Source: Caenorhabditis remanei (Eukaryota > Nematoda > Chromadorea > Rhabditida > Rhabditidae). From it: a stretch of DNA of 64,000 nucleotides. The position numbers were made by a program, and so were the translations under genes. The stretch is from assembly GCF_010183535.1 (NCBI RefSeq), contig NC_071330.1:17217717-17281716 (forward strand), given 5' to 3'. The notes below the pieces were generated by a model, which was given only the letters and a program-made list of their open reading frames with translations, was not told the DNA's origin and searched no databases. Positions within the stretch are counted from its first letter, which is position 1. The number at the start of each line of letters is the position of its first letter. Below are positions 39,636 through 49,132 of this stretch, one piece after another.

Positions 39636-40072
39636 CGTTGGGATGACAACGTACTTACATCCTTCGTCGGCGGGACCTCTATACTCTGGAATCTGTGAGT
39701 GGAGTTCTCGTAGTGTGATTCCTTCGGAGTATTGTTTTAGCATCAGAGTAAGTAGCATGTAACCACAGAATCGTCTACTCTTCAGCAATTTTTTCAGTCA
39801 GAGTGAGGGATATCACTCGTAACCAGCGGCGGGACAATAAGATGAAATGCCATCTGGTTGTCTTTGGAATTTGTTATAAAATGTTTGGAGTGAAGGGATA
39901 TCATCGACTCCTTTATGGATTTACTGAGTGATGGGAATATCATCGATTCAGGGTCCAAATTTTCGAGTGATAGGGATATTATTGACTCGAGTTTCAGATA
40001 TTATGAGTAATAGGGATATTATCGACTCATTTTTATATTGATTTATTGAGTGATGGGGATATCATCGTCTCA
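39636..40072. repeat. Hairpin cluster 2: GGGATA-loop hairpins with bulged stems
   Basis: Seven hairpins: CGTTG-GGATGA-CAACG (39636), GAGTGA-GGGATA-TCACTC (39801), and five at 39887, 39924, 39964, 40003 and 40047 with inner GAT/ATC pairing beside a GGGATA-like loop and a bulge on the 3' side. The outer stems differ: GGAGT/ACTCC, CTGA/TCAG, CGAGT/ACTCG, ATGAGT/ACTCAT and TGAG/CTCA. The last five look like diverged tandem copies whose stem changes are compensated. Confidence 0.8.
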
Positions 40073-40453
40073 GACTTGTTTGCGCTGGACTATGTTCAAG
40101 CGGCTTATTATGAAAATTTATTAGGGTTTCTCATCCCTTTAATTTTGAGTGCTTTTTAAGCAGCTCAGAGATTGAGGATAAAGTTACCTAGTTATTTGTG
40201 CTCGAAAAGATCGTCTCGGGCTGCTGCCATTATCTCATATCAATACGAACACTCCACGAATGTCTTTTTGAAGTAATATGTTCAAAGTAGTATGACTCAG
40301 TGTGGTTTCATGAAGAAGAAATAATGGATATGGATAACAATAACAGATTTATTTGCAAGGATGGGCTTTTAAAAACATGTCTCGTTAGAGATAACAACAA
40401 AAAAGATTTGATTAACAGCGGCGGGATATGCTATTCAATCAGTATGAGAACTG

Positions 40454-40487
40454 TTGGCTACGCTCCCGGGGGGGAGGGGACGGCGGG
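40454..40487. repeat. LTR/interior junction sequence, copy 2 (internal)
   Basis: This is a near-exact copy of the 34471-34503 junction: TTGGCTACGCTCCCGGG and then a G-run and ACGGCGGG. It includes bases that belong to the LTR end in the other copy. It may be a remnant of an older LTR edge or a second functional tract. Confidence 0.75.
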
Positions 40488-41005
40488 AGTGTTCTGATTG
40501 AAGAAGTGTCTTCGTTGAGCTGATGCCACCTTGGGATGCTGTAATAATCAATAGTTGTTCACTGTCATGCTGATTTCTGCGCCATACCTTATTGGTTGGT
40601 CTTTTGAGAGACGATGGTAGAGCGGCGGGAGCACTCGTGGGTAGAGGGATTGCTCTGCTCGCACAGACCGCGTCCTTTCTGAAAAATATTCAGATGGGGG
40701 TATCTTTCGAGTAATTCTCTTTAATTCACGCTTTTATGAGGCGTTTCTGGAGTATGAATCCCTTCTTTGTTAGACTGCGTGTTACTCTGCATCTCGGCGG
40801 GATTACGATCACGTGTCAACAAGTCTGCGATACGACTTGCGGAGATTTTGTACACGGAAATCAATCAGTGGATGTTCTCGTTGATCCAAATCATGTCTAC
40901 ATGCCTCAACCAGATTCTCTCTCGTTCTCTGTGAGTGTGTATTCAAACCAAGTCGACTAGACTGTGAAGCATTTTAATAATGGCATTCTTTAGAATGACC
41001 AAGGT

Positions 41006-41623
41006 TTACAGAGAACGGTTGAACTTTGAGAGTTGGGAAGATATGTCTTTGCAGAGTTTGATCCAGAACGGCGGGAAGTCTAGTTGTATGACAATTGAGT
41101 CAACTTTACTCTTGATGTCTAGGATAGAACTTCGCAATTCATCGTCTTCTGGAAGAAAGGTCATACTTGATTCTGTATGCTATTAACGTTATACCTTGAC
41201 GAGAAGAGGCTTTAACGACTGGTGATGAACCACGGACAGCTGATGGAATGATCGTTTCAACTGAATCTGAACTCTCATCGGCGGGAATTTACTCTATGAG
41301 CTTTCCACGCTCGGAAGAGCTGTTGGACATGTGTCCTTAACTGGTTCAGACTTGAGAGCTCTCTTCTTTCTTCGGCTCTTGGTCACCTGCTCGCTATCTC
41401 TAACGTCCTCCGAAGACATACCGGTAGGCACATCGTTCGGCGGGATAGGAGCTTTGTCTTCTATAGCTTCCGTCTTTTCATTCTCTTTCAGTAGCACTCT
41501 GACTTTATTAGTTACGATAGTATGTGTCTCTTTAGAAGTCATCTGTATATATTTGTTACAGATTAGAAGAGCTTCGCAGTTTGGTGTAACATCAGTGCGT
41601 GTATTCCACGTCTGAATATGCAA
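41006..41623 (-). pseudogene. Protein-like fragment in the LTR element (unidentified)
   Basis: A 109-codon minus-strand frame (41623-41294) with the basic cluster KSRRKKRALKSEPVK ends in TAG. A second frame picks up at 41287 with PADESSDSVETIIPSAVRG, and a third continues with EDDELRSSILDIKSKVDSIV and stops at 41006-41008. The pieces are hydrophilic and partly coiled-coil-like. I do not recognise the protein, and the frame changes mean it is not expressed as one chain unless unseen splicing joins them. Confidence 0.3.
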
Positions 41624-43955
41624 AGTAGTTGAATATGTTCAAGAATTGTCTTGAAAGGAACAACAACAATGTACAACAGTGGTTTATAGGAGAATATATT
41701 AAGGTAAACAGCATTTAATCAATATTTGTTCGCTTTTAGCTGACGGCGGGATTCGGTGTCGTTTTCTGACATGTTCTCGCTTCACCGACACATTCCAGTC
41801 AATTCCCATCTTCTTCAGTTTCAGAGGCTTATGCTTCACAAGATGGAGATGGGCCATGAGGGCTATCATATGGGAATGACGGCGGGATCTGCAATGCCGA
41901 ATCCTTTGGCGACTGTTGCCTTGTCAGATTATCGAGACGGCAGGAACTAGTCGCTTGGCTTGGCTCTGAATAAAGAATAATTATTCATGAGCTCGCTTAT
42001 TGGAATTGATTACCTTGACTGAGTCCTCAGCTGTCTGGAATCCGGCGACTTGGTCGCTTTGATTCGCTTGAGACATCCGAAATGGCTTTGAACGTGTTGA
42101 AATTCTCTGAAGTCCTCTTGGGACGCACTCAGAGTGAGTGGAGGTTCACGTCGGCTCATCGGCGGGACTTGCTTCTGTAAAATGACAGAATTTGTATTAG
42201 GTATACAATCGTATGACTTGAAGCGATGCTTTTTTATCGAATTTCAGAGAATTTTTGGCGCTTTATCGGTTTATTTCAGCTTGGATTTATTCAAAATGAT
42301 GAAGTTTTTGCTGGGAATTGTTTGTAATGAGCAAAAGAATGAATGTTAAGGCATGATTTCGAAGAGATACAAAATATCACAGGCGGTCGCCACGCTACCG
42401 CACTGCTTTTGCCCTCATTCTTGTATTGCATCATCTTTTTCGAAGATTTTGGATGAAAATCCCGAAGAATGTGGTATTTCCCCGTGAAATTCCAACAAAC
42501 ACAGCATGAGCAATGGAGCTCAAGCGCATTGATTGTCATCCCACCTGGGGTTAACCAAGAATTTTCGAGTTTCAACCGAAAATCGCACGAAATACCGATT
42601 TTTTTGGCGATTTTATCGAAATTATTCGATTTTTTAGCATTAATGCCATGATTTTTGCCGAAAGCTTGGCTGTTAGCTTTTTAAACTTCAAGCGAGTGAA
42701 TAGTTTCGAGAATTTTTCACAAATCGGATAAGTTTTTAGCCTTGAAACCGAAAATTTTATGGGAAAATTATCGATTTTTTGAATTTTTGGTATGTTTCTC
42801 GGAAATTTTTTCTCGATTTTTTCCAAAATCACATAAGAAATACTTACTTTCTTTCGAAGAACTCCTCCACCGGCGGGACGTGTCTCTTTTGCACTGATTC
42901 CAGAGCTTTTCGAAGGCGGGGTGGTAAATTTGGAGTTTTTGACTTCTTTGTCAGTGATTTTTTCTTGTCATGCCACATTTTTTGTCTGAAAATATTCAGA
43001 ACAATTATTTTTTACAATATTTATGTAAAATATTAGCGAACGAGAGAGAATTTTGTACGGAAGAGCGAAAAGATTTGAGGCCTGAGCGAAAAACGTGTTT
43101 CGAAACTCGTGCGCGTAGGGTTGTGCACCATGCAGTCCGCAATTGTACGCAACCCGTGTGCGCGGCCTGCGGTCGCGTACCGTACTCCCTTTGGGAAATT
43201 CAAACGGTTATTGTCGATTTACGGGACCTTTAGCGGGTTTCCCGATGAATTTTCGATGAAATTTTCGAAAATTTTCGAAAATTATTGATTTGTGGGCAAT
43301 TGACAATGGAAAAAAATTTCACAGGGGCCACCTGATCGATTTACCATGGATTCTAGCACACTTGATTGCCTCTCTCGCACATTTTCACAGGAAAACGACG
43401 AATTTGAGTGGACTCTACTCATGAATGTGCTAATGGCGGCTATTTTTGTCCGTGAATGTGCCTTGCGGGAGTCATATGACTTCTCATCGCAGGTTTACCA
43501 CTAGGGGCTCCTGGACATTACCGCGGCTATTTCGACAGACACTGCTGGAAGCGATCGTGATCGCCGAACCAGGAAATGACGGAATAACGAGAAAAAGGAG
43601 AGAAATAACGAAGAAAAGACAGAGAATAAGGTGTTTCAGGGTATAAAATAGCATTCTAACATACTATCGCCCACTCACATGCCTTAAATTGAATTTTTGG
43701 GACGCCGACACGGTTCGTATAATGATTTCCGATCGAAAAATCGATTATATAGAATTTTTTGGTTTTTTTCCGGAGTTTTGTGCCATAGCGGTCACAAAAA
43801 ACGACTACTCCGTTACGCCTGGAGTTTTGCGACACGAGAGTCACAAAAAACGACTACTCCATCAGCGGCGGGACCAAAATACGTTCAACGATGGAAGAGA
43901 ACGGTTAAAAATCGATAAAAACGGAAAATCACAGCCAATCAATACAAGTATTGAA

Positions 43956-43969
43956 CGGTCGATGCACCA
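43956..43969 (-). promoter_or_regulatory. Primer-binding site, tRNA-Gly-like
   Basis: On the minus strand the bases directly after the right LTR read TGGTGCATCGACCG. This is the complement of a tRNA 3' end ...CGATGCACCA, which fits metazoan tRNA-Gly(GCC) for at least the first ten bases. No TGG occurs next to the left LTR on the plus strand. The site therefore sets the sense direction as minus and makes the right LTR the 5' LTR. Confidence 0.75.
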
Positions 43970-44812
43970 TGTTGAGAGGGCAGCGAAAGTTAGCGGTCGG
44001 AGACTAACTGCAATCTCAGGGGAAATAAGAATCATCCCAAATAATGTGTAAGCGGCATACATGTGAGATAAGCGGTGTAAGAAAGAACACAAGTGTATCA
44101 GTGACCCGTTTATTGAACCTTTTATCTCGGATTTCTCCTCGATAATACCAAAATATAGAGAAAGGGTAAATTAAAGGAATTTGTGCTGAGCGTCGTGTCC
44201 AAAGGAGCAGAAGAGGCGACGAAATGGACGACGAACGCGGCGGGAACTGATACGGCGGGAAAAAGAGACTGAAAGTCCCAAAAACCGGGTGAATGCCTGG
44301 ACTCTAACGCGCGCTCGGTACAGATGGCACGGAAAACGTATAGTGCTGGCATCTGACCACCTCAACTACATTCTGCGGGACGTTCGAGGGAAAACCGAAC
44401 GGAGACGGTCGAGAGCCGACCGTCCTCAAGCTGCCAGAATGAACACTGCTTTAGTCTGGCCTAAAAAGATAAGACTGAGCAAGACCACGCGACGCGACCG
44501 CACGCGAGTGACGGCATTGCGCACGTGGGAGAGAGAGTGGGAGAATGGAGAGGTGTTGGGTTTATTGGAGCGCAATTGCGGAGTTTTGAGCCTTTTGGGC
44601 GGTAATTTGAATTAGAATAATTTAGAATAATTTAATATAAACCAGATAACTGGAAATAACGACGATAATAGTGACATTGTTAATAAACAGATTGAATAAG
44701 ATGTAATTAAAGGCTCCGATGGTCCTAGTTTTGTGGGGAAAACCAGAGGGGACCGTCGGATTGCCTTTGGTAGCCAAGTAAGGGGGTAACCGAAGGGGGA
44801 ACCTTGGCTACA
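43970..44812 (-). repeat. Right LTR (5' LTR in sense orientation)
   Basis: This 843 bp copy of 33637-34479 has one substitution that I can see (T44633 for A34300). In the sense (minus) direction it begins TGTAGCCAAGG and ends CTCTCAACA. The promoter should lie here, but I see no clear TATA box or start site that I would assign. It carries two CGGCGGGA sites (44238 and 44253), one of which is followed by AAAA on the plus strand and so has the best E2F-like context in the element. Confidence 0.93.
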
Positions 44813-47129
44813 GTATTAATTAGATAGTCAGTCAATAAAATACATTTTGAAACACGGGTTTCTCCAATGTGATGTTCAGGGTGGTTCTTCGGAATTATCC
44901 TGTTCTCTAACCGTGAGTGCCTGTGACTAAATTCACTTGTGTAGTTCGGTATTAATTAGATAGTCAGTCAATAAAATACATTTTGAAACACGGGTTTCTC
45001 CAATGTGATGTTCAGGGTGGTTCTTCGGAATTATCCTGTTCTCTAACCGTGAGTGCCTGTGACTAAATTCACTTGTGTAGTTCGGTATTAATTAGATACT
45101 CTGCCAATAGTTTACATTTTGAAACACGGGTTTCTCCAATGTGATGTTCAGGGTGGTTCTTCGGAATTATCCTGTTCTCTAAACGTGAGTGCCTGTGACT
45201 AAATTCACTTGTGTAGTTCGGTATTAATTAGATAGTCAGTCAATAAAATACATTTTGAAACACGGGTTTCTCCAATGTGATGTTCAGGGTGGTTCTTCGG
45301 AATTATCCTGTTCTCTAACCGTGAGTGCCTGTGACTAAATTCACTTGTGTAGTTCGGTATTAATTAGATACTCTGCCAATAGTTTACATTTTGAAACACG
45401 GGTTTCTCCAATGTGATGTTCAGGGTGGTTCTTCGGAATTATCCTGTTCTCTAAACGTGAGTGCCTGTGACTAAATTCACTTGTGTAGTTCGGTATTAAT
45501 TAGATAGTCAGTCAATAAAATACATTTTGAAACACGGGTTTCTCCAATGTGATGTTCAGGGTGGTTCTTCGGAATTATCCTGTTCTCTAAACGTGAGTGC
45601 CTGTGACTAAATTCACTTGTGTAGTTCGGTATTAATTAGATACTCTGCCAATAGTTTACATTTTGAAATACGGGTTTCTCCAATGTGATGTTCAGGGTGG
45701 TTCTTCGGAATTATCCTGTTCTCTAAACGTGAGTGCCTGTGACTAAATTCACTTGTGTAGTTCGGTATTAATTAGATAGTCAGTCAATAAAATACATTTT
45801 GAAATACGGGTTTCTCCAATGTGATGTTCAGGGTGGTTCTTCGGAATTATCCTGTTCTCTAAACGTGAGTGCCTGTGACTAAATTCACTTGTGTAGTTCG
45901 GTATTAATTAGATAGTAAGTCAATAAAATACATTTTGAAATACGGGTTTCTCCAATGTGATGTTCAGGGTGGTTCTTCGGAATTATCCTGTTCTCTAAAC
46001 GTGAGTGCCTGTGACTAAATTCACTTGTGTAGTTCGGTATTAATTAGATAGTAAGTCAATAAAATACATTTTGAAACACGGGTTTCTCCAATGTGATGTT
46101 CAGGGTGGTTCTTCGGAATTATCCTGTTCTCTAAACGTGAGTGCCTGTGACTAAATTCACTTGTGTAGTTCGGTATTAATTAGATAGTAAGTCAATAAAA
46201 TACATTTTGAAATACGGGTTTCTCCAATGTGATGTTCAGGGTGGTTCTTCGGAATTATCCTGTTCTCTAAACGTGAGTGCCTGTGACTAAATTCACTTGT
46301 GTAGTTCGGTATTAATTAGATAGTAAGTCAATAAAATACATTTTGAAATACGGGTTTCTCCAATGTGATGTTCAGGGTGGTTCTTCGGAATTATCCTGTT
46401 CTCTAAACGTGAGTGCCTGTGACTAAATTCACTTGTGTAGTTCGGTATTAATTAGATAGTAAGTCAATAAAATACATTTTGAAACACGGGTTTCTCCAAT
46501 GTGATGTTCAGGGTGGTTCTTCGGAATTATCCTGTTCTCTAAACGTGAGTGCCTGTGACTAAATTCACTTGTGTAGTTCGGTATTAATTAGATAGTAAGT
46601 CAATAAAATACATTTTGAAACACGGGTTTCTCCAATGTGATGTTCAGGGTGGTTCTTCGGAATTATCCTGTTCTCTAAACGTGAGTGCCTGTGACTAAAT
46701 TCACTTGTGTAGTTCGGTATTAATTAGATAGTAAGTCAATAAAATACATTTTGAAATACGGGTTTCTCCAATGTGATGTTCAGGGTGGTTCTTCGGAATT
46801 ATCCTGTTCTCTAAACGTGAGTGCCTGTGACTAAATTCACTTGTGTAGTTCGGTATTAATTAGATAGTAAGTCAATAAAATACATTTTGAAATACGGGTT
46901 TCTCCAATGTGATGTTCAGGGTGGTTCTTCGGAATTATCCTGTTCTCTAAACGTGAGTGCCTGTGACTAAATTCACTTGTGTAGTTCGGTATTAATTAGA
47001 TAGTAAGTCAATAAAATACATTTTGAAATACGGGTTTCTCCAATGTGATGTTCAGGGTGGTTCTTCGGAATTATCCTGTTCTCTAAACGTGAGTGCCTGT
47101 GACTAAATTCACTTGTGTAGTTCGGTATT
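44813..47129 (-). repeat. 136 bp satellite, array C (minus orientation)
   Basis: About 17 monomers continue array B after the LTR insertion; the first begins with the duplicated GTATT. The right half is nearly uniform, with AGTAAGTCAATAAAATAC monomers in succession. The array stops abruptly at 47129 against an inverted piece of the RING-type gene. Confidence 0.97.
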
Positions 47130-48142
47130 TAACAAACTGCCATCCATCCTCAAATAATCTAACGACGATTGGCGGTGATGGATTTGTCTGGAATATAACA
47201 TTGTAAGAAATCTAACTTTAGTCTCGGCACCAGTCATTTCGGCACCGTTGAAAAACGAGTAACATTTGTGTCAAAACGGAGGATGAATTATTGTTTCAAG
47301 GGTGCAGGGATCGACATCGGGTGCTTGGAAAAGTGTTTCATACCTACTTTTCTCTTTTTGGTACAAACCTTACACCCATGGTTAGACTCTTAGTGCTGAC
47401 AAATCTGCTTTAATTTTGATTTCTGACGTTTTTCCTTCATTTAAGCTAGTTAAAAGCATTATTGCGACACAGGGGTGCGCGACGCAAGGTCTCTTAAACG
47501 CGCTCCGTCGCTCAGCGCTTGGCACGGTGCCAAAAAAGGACTTGGCTGAGTGTCAAGTTCAAGTTTAGCGTGTGTTTGTCGTATCTTTCAGTGTAAAACG
47601 CGACGCACACGCATTGCCACTCGGTCGGTAAATTCAAAACTTTTCGTTGCGGACCTTACGCCTCGCACCCCTGGGTTGCGAGGAAAGTAGGAATAACTGT
47701 TGATCAAAAGATTTGCACATGTTTTAAAAACCATTTCTTATTTCGTAGCCTTGAGAAAAGTTTCTCCGTATTCCAGAAGCGGTTTTCTTGAAGATTCAAA
47801 TTATCATCATTTGATTTGATTCACGTACAAGTCGTTTGATCAAGAGTTATTCCTATTTTCCTCGCAATAATGGTTCTAACTAGCTTAAATAAAAAAAATG
47901 TGAGAAATCAAAATAAAAAAAGATTTACCAGCACCAAGAATCGAACCCCGGATGTCAGATTAGTACCAAAAAGACAAACCTCCTTTCAACCTCCTTTTTA
48001 AGACAAATGTTACTCGTTTTTCAACGGTGCCGAAATGACTGGTGCCGAGACTAAAGTTAGATTTCTTACAATGTTATATTCCAGACAAATCCATCACCGC
48101 CAATCGTCGTTAGATTATTTGAGGATGGATGGCAGTTTGTTA
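47130..48142. repeat. Inverted duplication at the satellite/RING-gene boundary
   Basis: The outer 140 bp of each side (47130-47271 and about 48001-48142) are almost perfect inverted copies. They include the first 58 bp of the RING gene's first visible exon, its acceptor and part of the upstream intron. Further in, the arms continue as diverged inverted copies (for example ATTTAAGCTAGTTA on both sides) to a centre near 47.78 kb. The right arm, near 47940, has a tRNA-like GGTTCGATTC box on the minus strand. The satellite abuts the left arm directly. Confidence 0.85.
47470..47673. mobile_element. hAT-type MITE in the left arm
   Basis: The ends are CAGGGGTGCG and CGCACCCCTG. TTGCGA flanks both sides (47462-47467 and 47676-47681), an imperfect match to an 8 bp duplication. 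The right arm of the surrounding inverted repeat has no such insertion at the equivalent site, so the MITE came after the arms were formed. Confidence 0.65.
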
Positions 48143-49132
48143 TAAAATCAGAGTTGTTGAAAGCAATCGATCCGAATTCGAATTATATGGAAAGAGTTGA
48201 TTATGGATATGAGACTATTCAGATGAAGGAGGTGTTTGAGAAATATAAGGATCATATTGATCGAATTGAGGTAAGCTCTGCTTAAAAGTGGGCGGAGTCA
48301 AATCCAATTTCAGTTCATTTGCACGCCAATCCGTCGTACGAAACACAAGGCAGTGCCGATTCGATTGGTGGAGAATGAAGAGTTCTGTGTGCTCGCCGTG
48401 GATGCTTTGTTCGAATTACTCAGAGAAATCATTTTCGGAATCAAGTTGTTCCAATACGTTGAGGAATGGCCGCTATCGTTGTTTCGGCAAATTCTTTCGG
48501 TTTTCGATTCAAATTTAGTTAGTTTCTCAATAGAGCGCGATTGCCTCATGTCTATAATTCAAAAATTCTATGATTTCACTTCCAGAACAATCAATATTTC
48601 ATCAATCTTCGTGTTTTCAATGATCTCAAAAAATCAATAAACGCCGCCTATTCATCCCCGCCATCTCCACCACCTAAAGATGTTCGAAATGCGAAAAAAG
48701 ATGGATTCACTGTGCAAAATCTCAAGAATGAGTTGAAACATTTGGGACTCGAAAAACATTTTCCTGAAATTTCGGATCACGCAGAAATCGCCTATACACA
48801 CGTGATGGAGGTGAAAATAGGACGATATCTGAGGACTTGTGATCTGTATGATGCTGTGGAGATTTGTCAGTTACGATGTATTTTTAATCGAGTTCCAGAG
48901 GTGAGATTGGAGCGCGGTTGTAGAAAAATTTGAAGCTTGTGGAAAAATATGAATTTCTTTTGGTTTCATGTCTGAAAATGCGTCTAAAATGAGTTATGAT
49001 ACCTCAAAATGCCAAAAATCAATTCTTCCTCTTCGCCAGTTTCGTCGGGTGGAAGAACATCCAGGCTTGAAATCGCTGGACTAGAAATCCAACGGAAAAA
49101 GTTCAGTCACGACCACTTATAGCAGTTTCCCG

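Larger units (their letters stand above)
34480..43969 (-). other. Interior of the LTR element: non-coding or ruined coding DNA
   Basis: Most of the 9.5 kb has no supportable gene. The region at the left LTR is unusually GC-rich (GGGGGGAGGGGACGGCGGG). Three minus-strand segments look protein-like and are listed separately. Where a polypurine tract should precede the left (3') LTR on the sense strand there is only a short CGGGAG, so plus-strand priming is unclear. Confidence 0.6.
33905..44260 (+). promoter_or_regulatory. Array of 28 CGGCGGGA 8-mers, all on the plus strand
   Basis: Exact copies start at 33905, 33920, 34560, 34756, 35625, 36115, 36766, 36934, 37241, 38407, 38429, 38673, 39668, 39827, 40419, 40481, 40623, 40795, 41069, 41279, 41438, 41744, 41880, 42160, 42871, 43866, 44238 and 44253. 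All are in the same direction and I saw none outside the element. Flanking bases differ from copy to copy, so they are not parts of a longer tandem repeat. About 0.2 would be expected by chance on one strand. The core GGCGGGA resembles an E2F/DP half-site, but the TTT flank of that site is mostly absent. In the element's sense RNA the word is UCCCGCCG. Confidence 0.85.
33637..44812 (-). mobile_element. 11.2 kb LTR retrotransposon without recognisable pol
   Basis: The element has two 843 bp LTRs, TG...CA ends and a 5 bp target duplication GTATT (33632-33636 and 44813-44817) that matches the interrupted satellite monomer. A primer-binding site directly next to the right LTR on the minus strand sets the sense direction as minus. 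The LTRs differ by one base that I can see (A34300 against T44633), so insertion is recent. The 9.5 kb interior lacks any long open frame. I searched by eye and found no reverse-transcriptase YxDD box, integrase zinc finger or gag knuckle. It is therefore probably mobilised in trans, like a large non-autonomous derivative. The interior carries the CGGCGGGA array and the GGGATA-loop hairpins described separately. Confidence 0.9.
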
